A DNA stretch of 52,210 bases, from assembly GCA_021803655.1 (NCBI GenBank), contig JAJZLK010000073.1:1-52210 (forward strand). The letters run 5' to 3'. Within the stretch, counting starts at the first letter, position 1. Each line of letters starts with the position of its first letter. The stretch is from Thermoplasmata archaeon (GTDB lineage: Archaea; Thermoplasmatota; Thermoplasmata; Thermoplasmatales; Thermoplasmataceae). Positions 25,516-33,629 of this stretch are shown here, in pieces. Under the pieces are notes generated by a model. It ran no database searches. It was not told the origin of the DNA and worked only from the letters and a program-made list of their open reading frames with translations. The position numbers and the translations under genes are program-made.

Positions 25516-25563
25516 TTATAAACAAACCGGTGAGTTAATTAGAATGTTGTTCATTTAACATCC

Positions 25564-26199
25564 ATGGAACCAGCCTCCACTTCAGGAAAGATTGTGCTGC
25601 TCCTGAGAAAGAATGGTTCGATGAGCATATCCGAACTGGCCTCAGCGCTGGATCTCTCCAAGATGGCTATCCTCAAGCATCTTTCGAGGATGGAATATGA
25701 GGGGAAAGCTAAGAGAGGAATAGTGAAGAAGAAAGTGGGAAGACCAGAATTCTCCTTCAGTCTCACTGAGAATGGCATTGCGGAATTCCAGCCACCGTAT
25801 GAACAGATGCTGGATCGGATGGTTAAATATCTCAGGGACAACGGTGGACGTGAGCTTGTTGAAGGATTCCTGAGAGAGAGGTACAACGAGTTGAGGGAGG
25901 AACTGTATGAAAAGATACGCGATAAGCCGATTGAGCAGCAGGTGGAAATACTCAGGAACATGAGGGAAAAGTCCGGCTACATGGCAGAAACCAGGAAGCT
26001 GCCGGGAGGAGGGTTTGAAATGACCGAGTACAGATGCCCGATCTTTACCATAGCAGAAAGATTTCCCGTTGCCTGCTCTGCTGAGACAAAGATGTTCTCT
26101 GACCTGCTGGGATCTCCCGTTGAGGCAACACACAGACAGGTACAGGGAAACAATGCCTGCAGATTCTTCATAAAGGCAAAGTTGGCCGAAACAATGTGA
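25564..26199 (+). CDS. ArsR/SufR-like winged-helix regulator with C-terminal cysteines
   Basis: 211 residues. N-terminal winged helix (SISELASALDLSKMAILKHL, then wing RGIVKKKVGRPEFSFSLT), a helical linker, and a C-terminal domain with C-x12-C (RCPIF to VACSAE) and a third cysteine in NNACRFF. This is the SufR layout, where cysteines bind an Fe-S cluster that controls cluster biogenesis genes, but SufR normally has four cysteines and here one is missing. It is divergent from the SDR/QueA-like pair and may regulate it. Confidence 0.82.
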   Translation: MEPASTSGKIVLLLRKNGSMSISELASALDLSKMAILKHLSRMEYEGKAKRGIVKKKVGRPEFSFSLTENGIAEFQPPYEQMLDRMVKYLRDNGGRELVEGFLRERYNELREELYEKIRDKPIEQQVEILRNMREKSGYMAETRKLPGGGFEMTEYRCPIFTIAERFPVACSAETKMFSDLLGSPVEATHRQVQGNNACRFFIKAKLAETM

Positions 26200-26327
26200 T
26201 TTACCAGTGTTTCCCGATTTCCCTTGGCCGTAACGTGTACCTTTGAAATTTCCAGTAGGGTCCTTATGAGAAGAAAACCCAGAGTGTATATATCTAAGTT
26301 ATACGTTAGTATAAAAGAGAGTTATAT

Positions 26328-26576
26328 GTGTTAGAAGAAGAAATGACTATGGGCCCAAAAGGACAGGTGGTTATACCTAGAGCAGTACATAAACCACTGA
26401 AAATTATACTGGGATCCAAGGTTGTGATCAGGCTTGAAGACGATCATTTAACTGTTGATAAGCAGAAGGTTGATACAGTGGGCATCTTTGAAAGTATTGC
26501 CCGGAGTGGAAATTCGGTGAAAGAAATCCCGCCCCACTCGTACGAACAGGAACTGTCGGGTCAAAACAAATCATGA
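26328..26576 (+). CDS. vapB: AbrB-type antitoxin, VapB-like
   Basis: 82 residues from GTG 26328. The swapped-hairpin AbrB fold is visible in MTMGPKGQVVIPRAVHKPL and LGSKVVIRLEDDHLTV; the C-terminal tail (HSYEQELSGQNKS) would wrap the toxin. ATG 26343 or 26349 are possible starts, and a TATA-like TTAGTATAAAAG at 26306-26317 fits 26343 better. It overlaps the VapC frame by four bases (ATGA), the usual toxin-antitoxin coupling. Confidence 0.8.
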   Translation: MLEEEMTMGPKGQVVIPRAVHKPLKIILGSKVVIRLEDDHLTVDKQKVDTVGIFESIARSGNSVKEIPPHSYEQELSGQNKS

Positions 26577-26767
26577 TTTATCTGGACTCCAATGTTTTCA
26601 TTTATTCCAAGTTGGATACTGAATTCAGTGGAAGGGGGTATCGATCTATTCTTTCGCAGGTGCAAAATGGACAGATAATTGCAACAGTTGTTGTGCCTTC
26701 GACATCGCGGGATTTGTATATTACCCAAATTAGAAATTGGCCCGACCGAGTCCGTTTAAACTTTTAA
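26573..26767 (+). pseudogene. vapC: Truncated VapC (PIN-domain toxin)
   Basis: 64 residues instead of about 130. The start MIYLDSNVFIYS carries the first PIN-domain aspartate, and QIIATVVVPST matches the strand leading to the second acidic residue, but the sequence then turns into IRNWPDRVRLNF and stops. The later acidic residues of the nuclease site are lost, so it is probably inactive. The unrelated tail is encoded over a segment resembling the 3' end of tRNA-Val (26737-26754), suggesting that an integration or recombination event cut the gene. Confidence 0.7.
26737..26754. repeat. Imperfect copy of the tRNA-Val(GAC) 3' end, possible att site
   Basis: Fourteen of 18 bases, including an uninterrupted GGCCCGACCG, match the tRNA-Val(GAC) 3' end at 28815-28832 in the same orientation. 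The segment between the copies lies on the 3' side of the tRNA, where integrases of tRNA-targeting elements place their cargo. No integrase gene is visible. Confidence 0.3.
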
Positions 26768-26905
26768 GCAAATCCTATCTCATTACGGATAGAGCCGTGT
26801 TCGATTTTTGTTTTAATTGAGTAATGCTCTACAATTAGCATAAGCCCCTCTTGCGAACTGTGATATAAAAATTGACGGTGTCCAATGAATCTGCAAAATA
26901 TTTGT

Positions 26906-27727
26906 CTAAGATTTGATGAACTCCAGGATGTCCGCGTTAACCTGCTGCTTATGCGTTGTGCACATCCCATGCGGAGCCCCTTTGTAGATTTTTAGGATCG
27001 ATTTTTTAATGAGCTTAGATGAAAGCATTCCGGTATCAGCAATAGGGACTATCTGATCATCATCTCCGTGAAGTATTAGAGTAGGAACATCAATCTTCTT
27101 GAGGTCTTCCGTCATATCAGTTTCTGAAAATGCTTTTATACCAATGTAAGCCGCAGGGAATCCGGTCATCATTCCCTGCATCCAGAAAGAATCGCGAACT
27201 TCTTCTGAGATCTTTGCGCCAGGTCTATTGTAGCCATAGAATGTAATTGTAAGATCCTTAAAAAACTGAGATCTGTTCGCTGCAACTTTCGTACGAATCT
27301 CATCAAAAGCCTCCATTGGTATGCCTTCCGGATTTTTCGGAGTTTTCAACAGTAATGGAGGCACTGCCCCTATTAGCACGACTTTCGCGACATTCTTTGA
27401 GCCTTGTCTGCCTATATATCTTACAACTTCCCCACCACCAGCAGAATGTCCAACATGAATGACATTTTTTAGATCCAGATGTTGAACAAGTTCTGCAAGA
27501 TCGTCTGCGTACGTGTCCATATCGTTTCCATCCCATGACTGGCTAGACCTTCCGTGGCCCCTGCGATCGTGAGCTATGCATCGGTAACCTCTGGATGCGA
27601 GAAAAAACATCTGATCTTCAAAAGCATCAGAAGAAAGGGGCCAACCATGACTAAAAACTATCGGCTGCCCACGGCCCCAATCTTTGTAATAAATTTCAGT
27701 TCCATCTTTAACTTTCAATGTCGCCAT
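26906..27727 (-). CDS. Alpha/beta hydrolase, cofactor-free haloperoxidase-like
   Basis: 273 residues. Catalytic triad from GHSAGGGEV (nucleophile serine), HGDDDQIVP (aspartate) and GAPHGM (histidine), with the oxyanion region [12 protein letters not shown]. This set is typical of the non-heme chloroperoxidase/esterase group common in bacteria. The gene looks more AT-rich than its neighbours and sits between a broken toxin gene and an insertion sequence, so transfer is likely. It ends in TAG; the true substrate is unknown. Confidence 0.88.
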   Translation of the reverse strand: MATLKVKDGTEIYYKDWGRGQPIVFSHGWPLSSDAFEDQMFFLASRGYRCIAHDRRGHGRSSQSWDGNDMDTYADDLAELVQHLDLKNVIHVGHSAGGGEVVRYIGRQGSKNVAKVVLIGAVPPLLLKTPKNPEGIPMEAFDEIRTKVAANRSQFFKDLTITFYGYNRPGAKISEEVRDSFWMQGMMTGFPAAYIGIKAFSETDMTEDLKKIDVPTLILHGDDDQIVPIADTGMLSSKLIKKSILKIYKGAPHGMCTTHKQQVNADILEFIKS

Positions 27728-27774
27728 ATTAAAACACTGATCTATAGATTGGCATTATCATATTAAGAGTTCAT

Positions 27775-28743
27775 GTGTTTGTCGTAGTGATATCCCGTGA
27801 AGATTTCCTACATATACCCGGGATTGATTTTAACACGTCCGATCCGGAAGGATTGAAGCTCAATCAGAAGAAGTTCCTCTGGATCATCAGGCAGAAGGAG
27901 AAACGCGTATCCTCAAGCGAGATCGCCCGTATCCAGGGAATCTCCGTGAGATATGTGAACATGATATGGAAGAACTATCGCTGCGATGGAACCAGGGAAT
28001 TAAGGAAGCAGGGAAGAAAGCCTCTTCCCGCAGACAGTGATCAGATCGACAAGATCCTCTCGGTCCGGGAGAAACCTCCTAATGCAGGTGCACTCGGCAT
28101 TGAGAACTACCTCCTCAGGGATGGTATCAATATCGCACATAACCGCATTCACCGCACTCTCAAGGATGCAGGAATGGCCATGAACGACGAGAAAAAGAAG
28201 AGGCAGAGGAAGTGGGTACGCTACGAGAGATAGCATTCAAACAGCCTGTGGCACATGGACTGGACCGAATACGGGGATGAGAAGATCATGATCATAGAGG
28301 ACGATGCATCCAGATTCATCACCGGTTTCGGTTCTTTCGATTCTGGGACGATAGAGAATTCACTGACTGTTCTGAGAAAGGCAATATAGGAGCATGGTAA
28401 ACCAAGGGAGGTCATGGCCGATCATGGGACACAATTCTTCTCAAACGGGAAGGACGGCAATCCCGGAGATCCAAATGTGTTCCAGAGATTCCTCCATGAG
28501 AACGGGGCAAAACACATCCTTGCAAGGGTGAAACATCCCCAGACAAACGGAAAGCTGGAGAGGGTAAACGGCACTATCAAGCCTCTAAGAGCACATTTCC
28601 AGACATGGGAAGAGGTCATCTACTATTACAACAACGAAAGGAGACACATGTCCCTCAGCGACAGGGAGAGGCCCGTTGTAACACCGGCAATGGCATACAG
28701 GGAGAAGATGAGGAATGAAAAGAGTCAGGAAGAAACAGTATAA
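27775..28743 (+). pseudogene. IS481-like DDE transposase with two in-frame amber codons
   Basis: One continuous frame of 322 codons runs from GTG 27775 (or GTG 27787, or TTG 27853, which gives MKLNQKKFLWIIRQK) to TAA 28741-28743. It contains an N-terminal HTH (SSSEIARIQGISVRYVNMIW) and the integrase core with D162 (HMDWTEY), D216 (MADHGTQF) and E262 (NGKLERVNGT). TAG interrupts at 28231-28233, between RYER and HSNSLWH, and at 28387-28389, between LRKAI and EHGKPREV. No frameshift or other stop occurs. It is either decayed by two nonsense changes or read through at ambers. Confidence 0.85.
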
Positions 28744-28769
28744 AAAGGAAGAATATTCAGGATATCACA
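27786..28769 (+). mobile_element. IS481-like insertion sequence
   Basis: A DDE transposase frame is flanked by inverted copies of GTGATATCC at 27787-27795 and 28760-28768, 9 bases perfect with further loose similarity inward. Outer ends and target-site duplication could not be fixed, so the boundaries are approximate. It lies just before the tRNA-Val(GAC) 3' end. Confidence 0.6.
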
Positions 28770-28814
28770 GTTCACCATCGATCACTGTTCTTATCTGAAT
28801 GTCCTATTTTTGAA

Positions 28815-28886
<72 letters not shown>

Positions 28887-28931
28887 CTGTGCAAGCTGCA
28901 TTAAGCTGGCAGCGTGAACCGCATAGGATAT

Positions 28932-28950
28932 GGATAATATATAAAAAATT
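28932..28950 (-). promoter_or_regulatory. TATA box for tRNA-Val(GAC)
   Basis: The minus strand reads TTTTTTATATATTATCC about 50 bases before the tRNA 5' end, a strong archaeal TATA element leaving room for a short leader removed by RNase P. It also lies just after the metK stop codon. Confidence 0.55.
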
Positions 28951-28967
28951 GTGGAGATGGAAAGAAC

Positions 28968-30164
28968 TCAGAATACCCTGATCTTTCCTTCCACAAACTG
29001 GTTTGTCAGATCGGAGATGTTCTCAAGTCTTTCATCCGCTATCCTCTGGATGTTGGCCTGGTGCTTTGACGGATTGACATTGTCTTTGTATATTACCTGA
29101 ACACTGGCAACATGCGGATCGCTGATGTCCCTTCCAATCTGCGAGACTATTCTTACCAAAACTTCTTCAGCATCTCCGCCTGCCTCCTTATAGGCATCTG
29201 CAGCGATTATGTTGGCAAGGACGTTATACAGTTTCCCGACGTGTGTTACCGGATTCTTTCCAGCTGCGGCTTCCATGCTCATCGCCTTGAACGGGGTGAT
29301 TATTCCATTAACCCTGTTTCCTCTTCCCACGGATCCATCATCGCCATTTTCCATTGAGAGTCCAGTTACAGTAAGGTATCTTACCTTCTCCTCCAGCAGG
29401 TCACCCGTGTTGACGAATACCTGAACGTTCTTGTCTGTGATCTTGGCTGCGTTGCTCTTCACTTTCGAAATCAGTTCTTCCTTGACCGCGAAGTATTCCG
29501 AATCGTTCTTCACGAACTTATCGACGTACGCGGCAGCGATCGTAAGGTTGATCGTCTCCTTCTGTCTGAATCCCATAACCTTGATATCATAACCTATTGC
29601 CGGCAAGTCCTTCTTCAGTGGCCCATTGATGAACTCTTCGGTTCCAAGCACGAGCCTTTCGGTATCGGTGAGCGGTGCAAAACCCACACCGAATGACGTG
29701 TCATTTGCCTTATGCTTCTTTGTGTCATAGAGCCCGGTAAGGTCGACTGATCCATGACCTATCCTCGAGTCGATCATTACGTCAGAGTCTATGTCAAGGT
29801 GCTTGAATGTGGTGTGGAGATAGTCCTTCGCAGCCTTTATGGAAATGGCCTTGAAAGGTATCCTGTCACCATTAACCGTCGTGGTAGCCCTTCCACTGAG
29901 AAGTATGTATGAGGGTTCAAGCACAACTCCTCCACCGAACGAGGGTGCAGATTGTCCGCCCACGAGTTCCACCTGGTCTGTGTTATGATGAAGTATTCTG
30001 CCATATTCCTTCAGATAATATTTGCTCAGTGCCCTGCTGACAGCTTCAGCGAGCCCGTCGCAAACGCTGTCAGGATGCCCTATTCCCTTTCTTTCCACCA
30101 GTTCAACTTCCCTGTGGTGAGTGGGAAGCTGCTTTATTGTTTCAACAGAAATGTTTCTGCCCAT
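28968..30164 (-). CDS. mat: S-adenosylmethionine synthetase, archaeal type
   Basis: 398 residues, the usual length of archaeal MAT, which is distinct from bacterial MetK. Recognisable motifs are ERKGIGHPDSVCDGLAEAVS near the N-terminus, QSAPSFGGGVVLEPSYILLSGR, DSRIGHGSVDLTGLYD and GRGNRVNGIITPFKAMSMEA. It makes SAM from methionine and ATP, needed here by the radical SAM protein, the methyltransferase and the QueA-like protein. It is divergent from purH. Confidence 0.97.
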   Translation of the reverse strand: MGRNISVETIKQLPTHHREVELVERKGIGHPDSVCDGLAEAVSRALSKYYLKEYGRILHHNTDQVELVGGQSAPSFGGGVVLEPSYILLSGRATTTVNGDRIPFKAISIKAAKDYLHTTFKHLDIDSDVMIDSRIGHGSVDLTGLYDTKKHKANDTSFGVGFAPLTDTERLVLGTEEFINGPLKKDLPAIGYDIKVMGFRQKETINLTIAAAYVDKFVKNDSEYFAVKEELISKVKSNAAKITDKNVQVFVNTGDLLEEKVRYLTVTGLSMENGDDGSVGRGNRVNGIITPFKAMSMEAAAGKNPVTHVGKLYNVLANIIAADAYKEAGGDAEEVLVRIVSQIGRDISDPHVASVQVIYKDNVNPSKHQANIQRIADERLENISDLTNQFVEGKIRVF

Positions 30165-30244
30165 GCTTCAACCGGGCGAATGATGTTTGGTGTGAATTAA
30201 ATGTTTCGTCGTTGAGATAAACAAATTACCTATCACAAGAAATT

Positions 30245-30259
30245 ATTACTGCAGGTAAT
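30245..30259. promoter_or_regulatory. Inverted repeat ATTAC-N5-GTAAT between metK and purH
   Basis: Perfect 5-base arms flank TGCAG, about 50 bases before purH and 80 before metK. It could be an operator shared by the two divergent genes; the short arms make this tentative. Confidence 0.3.
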
Positions 30260-30308
30260 CTTGTAACTTGCATTAAGCATTTTAGGCCAGAGAAAATAAC
30301 CATTCCAG

Positions 30309-31808
30309 ATGAGAGCGATCATCAGCGTTTCCGACAAAGAAGGAATTATTGATTTCGTGCGGGGAATTTCACGACACCTTACAGAGACTTACGCATCTTC
30401 TGGGACACTGAAGCTGCTAAGGGATTCTGGAATAGATGCCAGAAATATCTCTGATCTCACTGGGTTCGAGAGCCTCCTTAGGGGACGCGTAAAAACACTC
30501 CATCCGGCGATCTTCTCAGGAATTCTCTCAGAGAGAGATCCTGAATCTGCTTCCCAGATGGACCATTTCGGGTTCCTGAACTTCGATCTTGTGGTTGCAA
30601 ACCTATACCCGTTCTGGAAATATTCGGATGGAGAGAACCTGGATGAGATTGTTGAGCACATAGACATCGGAGGGGTCTCGCTGATCAGGGCAGCCGCAAA
30701 GAATTTCAAGCATGTGACTGTTCTTGTCGACAAGACGGATTATGCCCCCGTCATGGAGGAGATATCGAGCACAGGCAGTGTCTCCGAATCTACCAGGAAA
30801 CGACTGGCAGTGAGGGCGTTTGCGGAAACTGCCAGGTACGACGCAACAATAAACCGGACACTCTCCAGGGTGCTTCTTGGACATAACATCCCTGAGATTC
30901 CTGATTTCTCCAGAGCGATTAACCTGAGGTATGGCGAGAACCCGGACCAGACCGGGATCATGATCCCGGACGGCTCCGGCATGGGAATCCCGGGAAGCTT
31001 CAAGATGAGCGGAAAGGAGCTTTCATACAACAATATCATGGATTCGGACAGTGCAGTTGATACGGTCATGGAATTCACTGATCCAGCAACCGTCATAGTC
31101 AAGCATAACACCCCATGCGGGGTGGCCGTATCTTCGAGCCTTAAGGAGTCATTCATTCATGCCCTGAAAGGGGATGAGGAGTCTGCGTACGGCTCCGTAA
31201 TTGCTATGAACAGGAATCTGGACGTTGGGACCGCAGAGGCACTTTCCAAGCTCTTTGTGGAAGTAATCATTGCTCCAGGGTTTGACGGTGATTCTTTCAA
31301 CATCCTGAGGAAGAAGAAGAACCTCAGGATTCTGAAGACTGTCATGAAGCATGATCCCTCCCTCAGGTACAGGTCAGTGTCTCACGGGATTCTCGCGCAG
31401 TCTCCCATCTCATCGACCTATGAGAAGATGGAACATGTTGCCGGTCCGAAGTGCGGCGAAGATCTGATCCGTGATATGTCGTTCGCATGGAAAGTTGTAA
31501 CACACTGCAGGTCCAATGCAATTGTGCTTGCACATCATGGGTCGACCGTGGGAATTGGGGCCGGGCAGACCTCAAGGGTCGAGGCAGCCAGGATAGCCCT
31601 TAAGAAAGCAGGAGATAAAGCGAAGGGTGCAGTGATGGCCTCGGACGGTTTCCTCCCCTTTGACGACTCGGTGAAAACTGCAGCGGAAGCGGGCATCTCG
31701 GCAATAATACAGCCCGGAGGATCGATCAGGGACAAGGAAGTAATTTCGCGCGCTGAAGAACTGTCTATCTCCATGTATTTTACAGGAAAACGCGTATTCC
31801 TCCACTGA
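30309..31808 (+). CDS. purH: Bifunctional AICAR formyltransferase/IMP cyclohydrolase PurH
   Basis: 499 residues, close to the bacterial length of 510-530. The N-terminal IMP cyclohydrolase domain shows YASSGTLKLLRDSGI, GRVKTLHPAIFSGIL and DLVVANLYPF. The AICAR transformylase domain shows NLRYGENPDQTGIM, NNIMDSDSAVDTVMEF, VKHNTPCGVAVS, ASDGFLPFDD and IIQPGGSIRD. It carries out the last two steps to IMP. Many archaea use unrelated PurP and PurO instead, so a complete PurH is informative about this lineage. The final RHFRH of the family reads KRVFLH. Confidence 0.96.
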   Translation: MRAIISVSDKEGIIDFVRGISRHLTETYASSGTLKLLRDSGIDARNISDLTGFESLLRGRVKTLHPAIFSGILSERDPESASQMDHFGFLNFDLVVANLYPFWKYSDGENLDEIVEHIDIGGVSLIRAAAKNFKHVTVLVDKTDYAPVMEEISSTGSVSESTRKRLAVRAFAETARYDATINRTLSRVLLGHNIPEIPDFSRAINLRYGENPDQTGIMIPDGSGMGIPGSFKMSGKELSYNNIMDSDSAVDTVMEFTDPATVIVKHNTPCGVAVSSSLKESFIHALKGDEESAYGSVIAMNRNLDVGTAEALSKLFVEVIIAPGFDGDSFNILRKKKNLRILKTVMKHDPSLRYRSVSHGILAQSPISSTYEKMEHVAGPKCGEDLIRDMSFAWKVVTHCRSNAIVLAHHGSTVGIGAGQTSRVEAARIALKKAGDKAKGAVMASDGFLPFDDSVKTAAEAGISAIIQPGGSIRDKEVISRAEELSISMYFTGKRVFLH

Positions 31809-31838
31809 TCATAAATAGTTGAAAGCATACTATGGGAT

Positions 31839-32753
31839 ATGAATTACAGGACCATAGGGAAAAGCGATCTGAAAGTTTCCGAAGTTGGGTTTGGAGCCTG
31901 GCAGGCAGGGCATATTGGATGGGGAGACGATTTCTCCGACAGGGACATTAAGGAAGCTCTCTCCTTCGCATTCGACAGCGGCATCAACTATCTGGACACG
32001 GCAGAGATGTATGGAAACGGGCACTCCGAGGAGGTCATAGGAGAAGTGCTGCCTTCCTATGAACGTGAGAAGATTGTGGTCGCAACCAAGGTCAACCCGC
32101 CCCACTTCACGCAGGACCAGGTGATAAGATCGGCAGGCAGGAGCATTGAACGGATGAAGTGCGACTATATCGATCTTTACCAGCTTCACTGGCCGGACTC
32201 GGGCGTGCCAGTCCATGAGACCGCTGGAGCACTGAAGACACTGGTGAAAGATGGACTAGTGAGGCATGTAGGCGTATGCAACTTCAATGTTCCGGAACTG
32301 AAAGGCTTGATTGAGGCACTGGGAGATATTCCAGTCGTATCAAACCAGATGAGGTACAACATCCTGCAGAGGGACGTTGAAAACGAACTCTACCCGTTCA
32401 TGAAAGAACAGGGTATCGAAATGATTGCATGGAGCCCTATTGCCAAGGGACTCCTTTCTGGGAAGTACAGCCGTGATAAGCTGCCGGACGATGACATAAG
32501 AAAGAGGGACAGCCTGTTCTCCCCGGAAGTACTGGGAAAACTCGATCCTCTCTTCATAGCACTGAGGAGGATTGCGGAGGCGCATGAAAAAACCATGACA
32601 CAGATCGCCCTTAACTACCTGATTTCAAAGGGGGCGATCGTGATACCGGGAATAAAGCGTAAGGACCAGATGCAGGAAAACATGGGAGCCTCCGGTTTCA
32701 GGTTGTCGGAACCAGAGATCGCGGAGATCGACCGGCTCTCAAAGATAAACTGA
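31839..32753 (+). CDS. Aldo/keto reductase
   Basis: 304 residues forming a TIM barrel of the AKR family. Catalytic residues appear as LDTAEMYGNGHSEE (Asp, Tyr), VVATKVN (Lys) and YQLHWPD (His); the C-terminal KRKDQMQENMGA binds the NADPH phosphate. The substrate is unknown. A TATA-like TCATAAATA at 31808-31816 lies about 26 bases before the ATG, indicating a leaderless mRNA. Its 3' end overlaps the convergent protease gene by 15 bases. Confidence 0.93.
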   Translation: MNYRTIGKSDLKVSEVGFGAWQAGHIGWGDDFSDRDIKEALSFAFDSGINYLDTAEMYGNGHSEEVIGEVLPSYEREKIVVATKVNPPHFTQDQVIRSAGRSIERMKCDYIDLYQLHWPDSGVPVHETAGALKTLVKDGLVRHVGVCNFNVPELKGLIEALGDIPVVSNQMRYNILQRDVENELYPFMKEQGIEMIAWSPIAKGLLSGKYSRDKLPDDDIRKRDSLFSPEVLGKLDPLFIALRRIAEAHEKTMTQIALNYLISKGAIVIPGIKRKDQMQENMGASGFRLSEPEIAEIDRLSKIN

Positions 32754-33629
32754 GATCAGGAATGCCAAAAGGAATCCGAGAATCGCCCCTGCGTTTATGT
32801 ATGGCAGACCCGGGGCGGGTTTCCTGGCAAAGATGAACAGGAGAATCATTCCTGCAACTGCCCCCACGATTGGGAGAATTATGAACGGGAAGAGCGAGTA
32901 TGATCCATAGATTGCAGAGGAAACAACCATTATGCTGGGAAGTGCAACGTCTCCGAACCCAAGCAGCATAGTTCCTGACCCTTCCCTTCCTGACTCTATC
33001 GACACGTCGTGCATGCTTGTACCCCTCCTCTCAGGTATGTAAAAGAGCATGGGCATCCCTCCCTTGATGGAAACATCAGCAAGATCGATCATGTGTTTTG
33101 TCCTGTACACAGCAATATAATCATAAACTGCAAAAATGGAGAGAAGCAGGACTGTATACCATGCGTTCAGGGTAATGCCCCAAATTGATGAAAGCCCGAC
33201 GCAGAGAAGTATCCCGACGGTGTTCATTACGTACCATTCCCGCCTGAAGAGAAGAAGATAGGCCATTATCACCGGTATGCCAAACCAGATTGCGTATACC
33301 TCCAGAATGCTGTAAGAATTGATCACGTATACTTGGGCAGTTACCAGGATTATTGATATAGGCAGTGAAACGACAAATATCACATAAAGCGAGAGAACCA
33401 TGAAAAGCCCCTTTACTATACGCATGCCCTTCCTTCTTGCGACGAAGAGAACCGCGGCGGAAAAGATAACTGTCATGGCGGTGAACAATATGATATAGAG
33501 AATGCTTTGTGTCCCGGAGGAAGCACTATGGACGCCTTCCTGTGAGGAAAACACCTGCGATACCAGTATAGCGAGGAGTGACGTGAACGTAAACAGTATT
33601 ACGGCAAAGCCCTCAGGAATCTTTTTCAC
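32739..33629 (-). CDS. Presenilin/signal peptide peptidase-like intramembrane aspartic protease
   Basis: 296 residues with nine hydrophobic helices. The two catalytic aspartates are in FAVYDYIAVYRT and LGFGDVALPS (the GxGD motif), and the C-terminal PGLPYINAG corresponds to the PAL motif. Archaeal homologues of this type cleave transmembrane substrates and are models for presenilin. The start is GTG 33629, inside the last codons of topA (17-base overlap), so expression depends on topA transcription. Confidence 0.92.
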   Translation of the reverse strand: MKKIPEGFAVILFTFTSLLAILVSQVFSSQEGVHSASSGTQSILYIILFTAMTVIFSAAVLFVARRKGMRIVKGLFMVLSLYVIFVVSLPISIILVTAQVYVINSYSILEVYAIWFGIPVIMAYLLLFRREWYVMNTVGILLCVGLSSIWGITLNAWYTVLLLSIFAVYDYIAVYRTKHMIDLADVSIKGGMPMLFYIPERRGTSMHDVSIESGREGSGTMLLGFGDVALPSIMVVSSAIYGSYSLFPFIILPIVGAVAGMILLFIFARKPAPGLPYINAGAILGFLLAFLISVYL

